41,654 nt of DNA from Verrucomicrobiota bacterium (GTDB taxonomy: Bacteria > Verrucomicrobiota > Verrucomicrobiia > Opitutales > Opitutaceae), in contig JAUWBF010000025.1 of NCBI GenBank assembly GCA_030601755.1, positions 1 to 41,654 on the forward strand, given 5' to 3'. Of this stretch, positions 32,752 to 40,272 are shown piece after piece (position 1 is the first letter of the stretch; every line of letters begins with the position of its first letter). The notes beneath the pieces are model-generated. The model was not told the origin of the DNA and made no database searches. It was given only the letters and a program-made list of their open reading frames with translations. The translations under genes were made by a program, and so were the position numbers.

Positions 32752-34470
32752 ATGTCATCCCCCCGTGTTCTCGCCGTAGATTGTGGCGCCGGCCACGTCG
32801 CATGCGGTTTGCTGCAAAGCGACAAGTCCGGCCGGCTCTCCTTGGAGAAGTTCGCCATTGAAACCTTCAATCCCGACGCCGCCCTCGAAAGCAAGTGGGA
32901 CCAGATGCTCACACAGGCGTTGGGCGATCTGACCCAGAAGGCCAGGCTCGATGGTCCGGTCGTGGTCGGCCTTCCCGGACATCACACGCTCAGCAAGTTC
33001 ATCAAGACCCCCGCGGTCGAGAAGTCCAAGCGTGCGAAAATCTTTCAATTCGAGGCTCAGCAAAACATCCCTTATCCGCTCAACGAAGTAGTTTGGGATC
33101 ATGTCACCGTCGCCGACGATGGCCTCGACCTCGAGGTCATGCTGGGCGCGGCCAAGCTTGATGTCGTCGAGAACGTCTGCTCCGCGGTCGGTGGCGCGGG
33201 CCTGACCGTCCAGCAGGTCTCCTCCTCCAGCATCGCGCTCCTGCGCTGCTTCCGCTACAATTATCCCGAGGTCACCGACAGCGTGCTCGTGGTGGATATC
33301 GGTGCCCGTTCCACGAACCTGCTCTTCGTCGAGAACCAGCGCTTCTTTATCCGCACCATTCCGCTCGCCGGCAACACCATCACCCAGGCCATCGCCGACG
33401 AGATCAAACAGGATTTTGCCCACAGTGAATCGCTGAAGGTTCAGGTGCTTAGCGGCAGCAGCGAGCTGCCCGCCACGTCTCCGGCTCGCGCTGCGGTCGC
33501 CAATGCCGTGCAGTCCTTCGTCGGTCGTCTCCAGCTCGAGATCACCCGCTCCACGGTGAACTACCGTCGTCAGAGCAACGCCGAGCAGCCTGTCGCGGTC
33601 TATCTCAGTGGTGGCGGTTCGCTCATCGACAACGCCGCCTCCCTGCTCAGCGAGCGTCTCAAGATGCCCGTCGAGCGTCTCGACCCCCTGCGCAACGTCT
33701 CCGTTGCCTCCGCGGCGGCCGAGGCCTCCGAGTGCCCGTCGGTGCTCGCCGGCATGATCGGTCTGGCCGTGCCGCCGGCCAAGGGCGAGAACGCCTTCAG
33801 CCTGCTGCCCCCGTCCATCGGTGACAAGCTCGCCTTCCGTCGCCGCCAGCCCCTGCTGGTCGCCGCCGCTGCGCTCGCCGCGCTCGTATTCATCCCGCCG
33901 CTCGTCCAGTCGCAGCGCATGCTGGCCGCCTACAAGGCCGAGGCCCGCGCCTACGAGCAGGCGACCGCGCCCTTCCAGCAAAACCAGGCCCGCCTCGAGC
34001 AAAATCGCGAGCAGATCCAAAAGGCCCGCGAGCAGGTCGAAGCCATTCGCAGCCTCGTGGAGAGCAAGGCCAACTGGATCAATTTCCTCACCGACCTGCA
34101 GGACCGCCTGCACAGCGTCGGCGACGTCTGGCTCGAACAGCTCAAGGTCCAGCGTCCCGAGGCCAAGCCCGCCACCGCGCAAACCGGCGGACTCTTCGGC
34201 GGTGAATCCGCGAATAACGCTTCTTCCGAGGACGGTGCCCAAAAGGCTCCCGAGATCATTCGTCTGCAAGTCAGTGGACGGTTGATGGACTACAACAACC
34301 CCGTTTCCCGCGTCAGTCAGGATTCCTACGAGCGCGTGAAGGCTCTCCTCGAGAGCTTCGTCGGCTCGCGGTTCATCTCGGCCCTCGAGAGCGAGAGTTT
34401 CAACGCCGACCAACCCGGTATCCTTCGGTTCGACTTCGTGCTGGTGGTCGATCCCCAACGCCCCCTCTGA
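32752..34470 (+). CDS. PilM-like ATPase fused to a PilN-like segment (Amuc_1101 family)
   Basis: The 572-residue product begins with an actin-like PilM domain (about 1-350: RVLAVDCGAGHVACG phosphate-1 loop, SVLVVDIGARSTNLLFVE phosphate-2 loop, YLSGGGSLIDNAASLL adenosine loop). A membrane helix (about 367-385, LLVAAAALAALVFIPPLV) follows, then a coiled coil and a PilN-like C-terminal domain (NWINFLTDLQDRL, VWLEQLKVQ). In proteobacteria PilM and PilN are separate proteins joined by the PilN N-terminus in the PilM groove; here they appear as one chain. PilM anchors the inner-membrane alignment complex. The ATG at 32752 is chosen over a TTG 42 nt upstream. Confidence 0.88.
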   Translation: MSSPRVLAVDCGAGHVACGLLQSDKSGRLSLEKFAIETFNPDAALESKWDQMLTQALGDLTQKARLDGPVVVGLPGHHTLSKFIKTPAVEKSKRAKIFQFEAQQNIPYPLNEVVWDHVTVADDGLDLEVMLGAAKLDVVENVCSAVGGAGLTVQQVSSSSIALLRCFRYNYPEVTDSVLVVDIGARSTNLLFVENQRFFIRTIPLAGNTITQAIADEIKQDFAHSESLKVQVLSGSSELPATSPARAAVANAVQSFVGRLQLEITRSTVNYRRQSNAEQPVAVYLSGGGSLIDNAASLLSERLKMPVERLDPLRNVSVASAAAEASECPSVLAGMIGLAVPPAKGENAFSLLPPSIGDKLAFRRRQPLLVAAAALAALVFIPPLVQSQRMLAAYKAEARAYEQATAPFQQNQARLEQNREQIQKAREQVEAIRSLVESKANWINFLTDLQDRLHSVGDVWLEQLKVQRPEAKPATAQTGGLFGGESANNASSEDGAQKAPEIIRLQVSGRLMDYNNPVSRVSQDSYERVKALLESFVGSRFISALESESFNADQPGILRFDFVLVVDPQRPL

Positions 34471-34481
34471 TCCTCTTCCCC

Positions 34482-35501
34482 ATGGCTCGGCTCAAGTCCC
34501 ACCCCGTCTTTACAATCACCGTATCGTTGTTGCTGGCCGTCGCCCTCGGCGCCGCCGTTCTGCTCTATCTCACCCTCGGCAAAGTCTCCACTGCCGAACG
34601 CGAGGTGAAGCAGAAGTCCCAGGCTCTCGACGCTTATACACAGCGCAACCCGTTCCCTTCCGAGGAAAACGTCGCGGCCGCCAAGGCCGATCTGGCGCGT
34701 TCCAAAGAACTCTTGGCTACGATGCAGGCCGCCCTCAAGGGCCGCGGCGAGTTTGCCGAACGCGTGCGCACCTCCCGTCATCCCGACGATTCCACCAAGG
34801 CCTACTTTGATCTGGCCGGCTTCGTGGAGTCCATGCGGACCGCCGCCGAGGCCGCCGAGGTCGCCATTCCCGCCGGCACCCGCTTCGGTTTCCAGACCTA
34901 CGTCAGCACCGGTCCGGATCGTGATCTCATCCCGCAGGTGCACCGCCAGCGCCTGCTCGCCGAGTATCTGTTGACCACACTCTTTGAGGCCAAGCCGCAG
35001 GAACTCGTCAGCCTCCAGCGCAATCGTCCCGTGGCTCCCGGTGCCGCTCCGGTCGCGCAGCCGGTCGCCCAGCGCGGCGCCTCCGGCGGCACCAACGCGA
35101 ACAGCCCCGAGAACGACTTCTTCGCCATCGATCCCCGCATGACCGCGGCCGTCCCCGGTTTTGTGGAGACCACCGGATTCAAGATCAGCTTCATCGGCTA
35201 CTCCGATTCGCTGCGTGATTTCCTCAACGAGATCGCCAAGTTCGAGCTTCCTCTCGTGGTGCGCAGTGTCGAAGTCGAGCCCGTGGTTAACAAGGCTGAA
35301 ACCTCCAACCGCCGTTCGCAGTCTTCGGCCGCCAGCTCCCTGAGCGCCTTGTTCGGCGGCACCACCCCCGCGGCCGGCGCGACTCCCGCCGCGGAAGAGG
35401 CCAAGCCCATCGTGGATCAAGTTCGCTCCAAGTTCACGGTGACCATCGAATACATCAACCTGGTCGAAAAGAGCGCCGACGAGAACCAAGAGAACTCCTG
35501 A
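34482..35501 (+). CDS. Amuc_1100-family (PilO-like) pilus protein
   Basis: A 339-residue membrane-anchored protein. One N-terminal helix (about 7-29, FTITVSLLLAVALGAAVLLYL) is followed by a short coiled coil and a periplasmic domain with a low-complexity Ala/Thr/Pro stretch (about 285-305). Position after the PilM-PilN fusion and topology suggest a PilO-like role in the alignment complex. The Akkermansia homologue Amuc_1100 is known as a surface-exposed, host-signalling protein; nothing here indicates a host role. It starts 11 nt after the PilM-like stop, with leader CTCTTCCCC and no Shine-Dalgarno site. It ends one nt before the next gene's start. Confidence 0.85.
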   Translation: MARLKSHPVFTITVSLLLAVALGAAVLLYLTLGKVSTAEREVKQKSQALDAYTQRNPFPSEENVAAAKADLARSKELLATMQAALKGRGEFAERVRTSRHPDDSTKAYFDLAGFVESMRTAAEAAEVAIPAGTRFGFQTYVSTGPDRDLIPQVHRQRLLAEYLLTTLFEAKPQELVSLQRNRPVAPGAAPVAQPVAQRGASGGTNANSPENDFFAIDPRMTAAVPGFVETTGFKISFIGYSDSLRDFLNEIAKFELPLVVRSVEVEPVVNKAETSNRRSQSSAASSLSALFGGTTPAAGATPAAEEAKPIVDQVRSKFTVTIEYINLVEKSADENQENS

Positions 35502-35502
35502 C

Positions 35503-36423
35503 ATGTCTACCCCAGTTTCCGACAAAATCTTTCTCGGTGCCGGCGGGTTGCTGTTCGCGGGCGCCTGTGCTTGGGCGTTCATGCAGCAGGGCCAGCTGGC
35601 CAAGCTTGATGGCAGCGTGAACGCGCCGTCCTCCGGCCCCGCTTACGCTTCCGAGCCGTTGCCGGCCGCCAACATCTCCGAGGCCCTGCCTTGGCCCGCG
35701 GCCACCTCGATGGCCCGCGGTGAAAAGTGGGTCTACGATGTGTTCACTCCGCCGGTGATCTTCTATAACACCGAAACCAAGCAGTTCACCGTGACCCCGC
35801 CGTCGCGTCCGACGCCGCCTCCCCCGCCCAAGCCCGAGGAGCCTTTCGGCGTCAGCCTCGTCAAGGTCGTGCAGTATCCCTTCCCGATCCAGCTCGTCGG
35901 CTACATCGGCACCGGCGCGGACGCCCGCGGCAACTTCCTCAATGAGCTCACCGGCGAGACCGTCATCGGCGCCGCGGGCAAGAAGATCCCCTCGCTCAAC
36001 ATGGAGATCGTGCAGTTCTCCGCCGAGGTGGTTCGCGAGACCGTGGACGGCCAGCCCGTCGTCTACACCGTCGCCAAGGCCCGCGTCCGTGATCTCAAGA
36101 GCGGCAAGGAAACCGACCTCAGCAGCACCAAGCGTCTGATCGAGGCCGATCCTTCCGTGGTGGTTCAGGTCGACGGCGAGTCTGCTCCCCGCGAACTCGA
36201 GGCCGGCGCCACCTTCACGGTCGGTGATCACACCTATGTGATCGATTCGATCCAGACCGAGCCTCCGGCGGTGACCATCACCAAGTCGGGCGGCACTTTG
36301 GCCGAACCTAAGACTCAGACGCTGACCTCGCAACCGGCTCCGGCCGCCGCGCCTGCGGCACCTGCGGAACCCACCCCCGAGGCTGCGCCCGCGCTCCCGG
36401 AAGGGATTTTTCCCGGTTTCTAA
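35503..36423 (+). CDS. Amuc_1099-family (PilP-like) pilus protein
   Basis: A 306-residue protein with an N-terminal membrane anchor (about 7-26, FLGAGGLLFAGACAWAFM), a Pro-rich linker (about 105-116, RPTPPPPPKPEEP) and a beta-rich domain (VQYPFPIQLVGYIGTG, FTVGDHTYVIDSI) that recalls the PilP domain linking the inner-membrane complex to the secretin. A second Ala/Pro-rich tail ends the protein. The gene lies between the PilO-like and secretin genes, as pilP does in the pilMNOPQ operon. The family label rests on order and appearance. Confidence 0.83.
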   Translation: MSTPVSDKIFLGAGGLLFAGACAWAFMQQGQLAKLDGSVNAPSSGPAYASEPLPAANISEALPWPAATSMARGEKWVYDVFTPPVIFYNTETKQFTVTPPSRPTPPPPPKPEEPFGVSLVKVVQYPFPIQLVGYIGTGADARGNFLNELTGETVIGAAGKKIPSLNMEIVQFSAEVVRETVDGQPVVYTVAKARVRDLKSGKETDLSSTKRLIEADPSVVVQVDGESAPRELEAGATFTVGDHTYVIDSIQTEPPAVTITKSGGTLAEPKTQTLTSQPAPAAAPAAPAEPTPEAAPALPEGIFPGF

Positions 36424-36491
36424 TGTGATGCGTGTTTTTTGAGTCGTTTTTTAATCCGTAAAACCCTTTTGTCCCACCTTTATATCCCCTG

Positions 36492-39269
36492 ATGAATACC
36501 ACCAAGCTCCCCAAATCGCTCCTCGTTTCGCTGGCCGCCCCGGTGCTGCTGGCTGTGGCGGTCCCCGCCATCAACGCGCAGAGCCAGACCGAGACGAAGA
36601 TCCGCTTGATGGCGGACGGCCTCCGTGCCCGTGACGCCGGCGACTTGGCCACGGCCAAGGCCAACTTCGAGCAGCTGCTGGCCCTCGCTCCGAACGACGT
36701 CACCGTTCAGCGTTTGCTGGCCAGCGTGAACGATCAGATGGCCAAGCCGGCCGCGCCCGTCGCGTCCGCTTCTGCGGCCGTTCAGGAGCCCACCGAGGTG
36801 GTTTACAACCCGAACCAACCCGCCACCGTCGAGGCCACTGACGCGGCTGTCGCTGCCGAGGCCTCCGCGCCCGCCGCCGAGGCTTTGCCCACCGCCGAGG
36901 TGCTGGCCCGTGATGAAGCCGCCCGTATCGAGGGCCTGCTCGCCGATGCCAAGGCCCAGCGCGCCGCCGCCAAGCAGATGGCCTCTCAGGGCAACTATGA
37001 CGGTGCGGTCGCCACGCTCGAGGCCGCCCAGCGCACCCTGCCGGCCAACACCCTCACGCAAAAGCAGATCGCGGCCATTCAGGACGATATTCTCGCTCTC
37101 CAGCTCGATAAGTCCCAAGCCCTCTTGAAGGCCGGCCAGATCGATGAATCCCGCGACGCGCTCGAGACCTATCGCAAGAACCCCGCTCACAGCCCCAAGG
37201 CCGCCTCGGCCCAGGAAGAGCGCATCGGCAAGGCCGCTCTCAATCCCCCGTTGCCCGACATCCGCGAGGCTTCTCCGAACCTCGAGGCCAAGCGTGCGGT
37301 TGTCGCCGGTCTGCTTGCCAAGGGCCGCAGCCAATACATCGCCGGCGATCTCGACGGTGCCCAGGAGACCTTCCGCGCACTCGAGACCGAGCAACCGGAC
37401 AATCCCGACGCCAAGTATTTCCTGCGTCGCATTGCCAGCGACCGCGCCGAGGTTGGGAACCTCAATCGTGAGAAGACCCGCGCCCAGCTGCTGCAGGAGG
37501 TCGCCGACGCTTGGCAACGTCCCGGTCTTTACGAGGACCAGAACACGCGCGCTCGCGCCAAGGATCGTGTCGGCGCCGAATTGTTGGCCAAGCTCGAGTC
37601 CATCATCATCCCGAGCGTCAACTTCAACAACCTCGAGCTCAGCCGTGTGGTCAGCACCCTGAGCGCCATCAGCGAGGAGTATGATACCTCTGCCGCCGGC
37701 GCTCGCGGCGTTAACCTCGTGCTGCTTGATCCGGCCAATCGCAATCCGGCCGTCAGCATCACCCTGCGCAACCTCTCCTTGAAGCGCATCCTTGACTTCA
37801 TCGTGACCTCCGTCGGCTACGAATATGAAGTCGAGGCCGACGCCATCGTGGTCCGTCCCAGCAGCGATGCTCCTGGCGCCAACCTTTCCACCGAATTCTT
37901 CGCGGTCACCCGTTCCACGGTTACCCGCATGACCGGCCTCGGCGGCGGCAGCGCCGCTCCCGCGGTCTCCGCCGATCCGTTTGCCCCCGCTCCCGCGGCT
38001 GGTGGCGGTGGTGGTGGCGGTGGTGGAGAAGGTTCAGCCCTGCAGGCCTTCCTGCAGCAGGCCGGTGTCGACTTCACCAACACCCCCGGTTCGAGCCTCG
38101 CCTATGATGGTGCCTCGATCATCGTCACCCAGACCAACCGTAACCTCGAGCGCATCCGCGCGATCCTCAACCGCTACAACGACGTCCGTCAGGTCGAGAT
38201 CGAGGCCAAGTTCATGGAAGTCCAAGAGGGCGCATTGGACGAATTGGGTGTTGTTTGGGGGGTCGCAACCCAAAGTGGAAAACAAGTATACGCTACAGCG
38301 AATCGCAGCCTCGCCCAGGCGTTCGGCACCGCGTCAACCAGCAATCAAGGCACCATATTGCAGGGTGGACTCCCTCCCGAGCCTGTTCCCAACAATCCTC
38401 CCAGTTTCCCGGGCGGCATTGATCTCGGAGGCACTTCAATTGGAGTGCCAACGGATGTTGTGGCTAACGTGGGGCCGCAACCTATTCAGTTTCCCGTTCA
38501 AAACGGAACGGTCGCTGCTATCTTCGGCACAATCGGAGGTCTTGATGTTTCTGCTCAGCTGCGCGCGCTTTCTCAAAAGAGCGGAACTGATTTGCTGAGT
38601 GCCCCGAAAGTAACTGTTCTTTCCGGCAACCCGGCCAACATCGCGGTGGCTCAAGAGCTGCGTTACCCGCAGAGCTACGGTGAAATCCAGAGTCAGGTCA
38701 GCACCGGTAACGGCACCGGTGGCGTCAGCATCACCGCTGGCACGCCGCAGGACTTCACGACCCGCAACGTCGGCGTCGAACTCAACGTCACCCCGACCGT
38801 TGAGGAAGACGATTACTCCATCAGTCTCGACCTGCGTCCGAAGGTTACAGAGTTTGAGGGTTTTGTTGAATACGGTGGCCAAAGCGTCGCCATCTCTGGA
38901 AACACGACGGTCAGCGTGCCGTCAGGCTTCTTCCAGCCTATCTTCTCCACTCGCGAGATCAGCACCAAGGTCACCGTCTGGGATGGTGCCACTCTGGTGA
39001 TGGGTGGTTTGACCCGCGAAGAGGTCAAGAAAATCAGTGACAAGGTTCCGGTCCTCGGTGACATTCCGGTGCTCGGCAAGCTCTTCCAGTCGAAGGGCGA
39101 AACCTCGTCCAAGCGCAACCTGCTGATCTTCGTCACCGCCAACCTCGTCAGCCCCGGTGGTTCGCCCAAGAAGCAGAACCTGCGCGGCGTCGAGGCCAGC
39201 TCGATGTTCCAGAACCCCAGCGTGGTCACCCCCGCCGGTTCCGACTCGCGCGTCCGCGGCAACCAGTAA
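36492..39269 (+). CDS. Type IV pilus-like secretin (Amuc_1098 family, PilQ-like)
   Basis: Outer-membrane pore of 925 residues. A signal peptide (about 1-30) is followed by TPR-like and coiled regions (about 35-330), an N0-like domain (about 408-457, VSITLRNLSLKRILDF), a further N-domain with a run of nine glycines near 506-515, and the secretin domain (about 570-890). Diagnostic motifs are VEIEAKFMEVQEG, LSAPKVTVLSGNPANI and VPVLGDIPVLGKLFQ. The leader TATATCCCCTG lacks a Shine-Dalgarno sequence. Codon use between about 38,225 and 38,625 (residues ~578-711) is clearly less GC-biased than on both sides, suggesting that this part of the pore domain was replaced. A terminator follows the gene. 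Confidence 0.93.
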   Translation: MNTTKLPKSLLVSLAAPVLLAVAVPAINAQSQTETKIRLMADGLRARDAGDLATAKANFEQLLALAPNDVTVQRLLASVNDQMAKPAAPVASASAAVQEPTEVVYNPNQPATVEATDAAVAAEASAPAAEALPTAEVLARDEAARIEGLLADAKAQRAAAKQMASQGNYDGAVATLEAAQRTLPANTLTQKQIAAIQDDILALQLDKSQALLKAGQIDESRDALETYRKNPAHSPKAASAQEERIGKAALNPPLPDIREASPNLEAKRAVVAGLLAKGRSQYIAGDLDGAQETFRALETEQPDNPDAKYFLRRIASDRAEVGNLNREKTRAQLLQEVADAWQRPGLYEDQNTRARAKDRVGAELLAKLESIIIPSVNFNNLELSRVVSTLSAISEEYDTSAAGARGVNLVLLDPANRNPAVSITLRNLSLKRILDFIVTSVGYEYEVEADAIVVRPSSDAPGANLSTEFFAVTRSTVTRMTGLGGGSAAPAVSADPFAPAPAAGGGGGGGGGEGSALQAFLQQAGVDFTNTPGSSLAYDGASIIVTQTNRNLERIRAILNRYNDVRQVEIEAKFMEVQEGALDELGVVWGVATQSGKQVYATANRSLAQAFGTASTSNQGTILQGGLPPEPVPNNPPSFPGGIDLGGTSIGVPTDVVANVGPQPIQFPVQNGTVAAIFGTIGGLDVSAQLRALSQKSGTDLLSAPKVTVLSGNPANIAVAQELRYPQSYGEIQSQVSTGNGTGGVSITAGTPQDFTTRNVGVELNVTPTVEEDDYSISLDLRPKVTEFEGFVEYGGQSVAISGNTTVSVPSGFFQPIFSTREISTKVTVWDGATLVMGGLTREEVKKISDKVPVLGDIPVLGKLFQSKGETSSKRNLLIFVTANLVSPGGSPKKQNLRGVEASSMFQNPSVVTPAGSDSRVRGNQ

Positions 39270-39296
39270 GCTCCGCGTTCCTTCGGTATTCATCTT

Positions 39297-39328
39297 AAGC
39301 CCCGGCCGTCAGGCCGGGGCTTTTGTTT
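39297..39328 (+). terminator. Rho-independent terminator of the pilus operon
   Basis: AAGCCCCGGCC and GGCCGGGGCTT form an 11-bp stem with loop GTCA, followed by TTGTTT, 28 nt after the secretin stop. Confidence 0.9.
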
Positions 39329-39366
39329 GCCTGTGCACGGCTTTGCCCCAGACCTTTTTCCACATC

Positions 39367-40251
39367 ATGTCCAAGTGGCTTCTCATCGACGGTTTTAATC
39401 TCGCCTACCGTTGCTTCTTCGCGATCCCGGAGCTGAACCGCGCCGACGGTTTTCCGACCAACGCCGTGCACGGCTGGGTGAAGTCGATCTGGCGACTGAT
39501 GGATCAGGAACGTCCCGCCGGTGTATTGGTGTTTTTCGACCTGGGTGGCGCTCAGGACCGGCTGGCGCTTTTGCCCGACTACAAGGCCCAGCGCGAGGAG
39601 ATGCCCGAGGCGCTTGAAAAGCAAATCCCTGTGCTGAAGGAACTGACGCGCGCGATGGGCTTGGTCGGCGTCGAGCAGGACGGTGTCGAGAGTGACGACT
39701 TGCTGGCGTCCGAGGCAGTGTCGCTGGCCCGCGCTGGGCATGAGGTGCTGATCGTCAGCTCGGACAAAGACTTCGCCCAGGTCGTCGACGACCGCATCAA
39801 AATCCTCCTGCCGCCGCCGTCGGCCAATCCGAAGCTGGGCTGGCGCACGATGGACGCGGAGGGCGTGATGGTGAAGTTCGGCGTGCCGCCGGCGGCCATC
39901 GCCGACTATCTGGCGCTGGTCGGCGATACATCGGACAATATCCCGGGCCTGTCCGGCGTCGGCCCCAAGACGGCCGTGAAGTGGTTGCTTGAATACGGCT
40001 CGATCGAGGGTCTGATCGCGGCCGCCCAGTCGGTGAAGCCGGAGCGTTTTCGCGAGGTCATTGCCGCGCGGACCGATGATCTGCGGCGCAATCTGAAGCT
40101 CACGACGCTCAATCTGGCTCTGCCGGTTCAGCCGCCCGGCCGGCTGGTCGAGCCGGACGTGAACGCTGTGCTGCGCATCCTCGGCGAGATGGAGATGCGC
40201 GGAGCGCTGGCCGAGGCGCAGAAGCGCTACGCCCAGCCGGAGTTGTTCTGA
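39367..40251 (+). CDS. Free-standing 5'-3' exonuclease (PolA N-domain/ExoIX-like)
   Basis: A 294-residue FEN-type nuclease. Metal-binding motifs are intact: LIDGFNLAYRC near 5-15, VESDDLLASEA near 100, VSSDKDFAQVV near 120, and the helix-hairpin-helix GDTSDNIPGLSGVGPKTAVKWL in the C-terminal half (GVGPKT). It lacks any polymerase part. The role is probably RNA-primer or flap removal. I start at the ATG at 39367 (MSKWLLIDGF); an open extension to 39157 overlaps the secretin gene and the terminator and is rejected. It has its own start region after the terminator and is followed by the STT3-like gene after 21 nt. Confidence 0.92.
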   Translation: MSKWLLIDGFNLAYRCFFAIPELNRADGFPTNAVHGWVKSIWRLMDQERPAGVLVFFDLGGAQDRLALLPDYKAQREEMPEALEKQIPVLKELTRAMGLVGVEQDGVESDDLLASEAVSLARAGHEVLIVSSDKDFAQVVDDRIKILLPPPSANPKLGWRTMDAEGVMVKFGVPPAAIADYLALVGDTSDNIPGLSGVGPKTAVKWLLEYGSIEGLIAAAQSVKPERFREVIAARTDDLRRNLKLTTLNLALPVQPPGRLVEPDVNAVLRILGEMEMRGALAEAQKRYAQPELF

Positions 40252-40272
40252 GCGCTACTGGTGTTTCGCAAC

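Noticed and set aside
39157-39366. Upstream extension of the 5'-3' exonuclease frame
   Set aside because: It runs through the secretin 3' end and the terminator; the conserved N-terminus begins at 39367.
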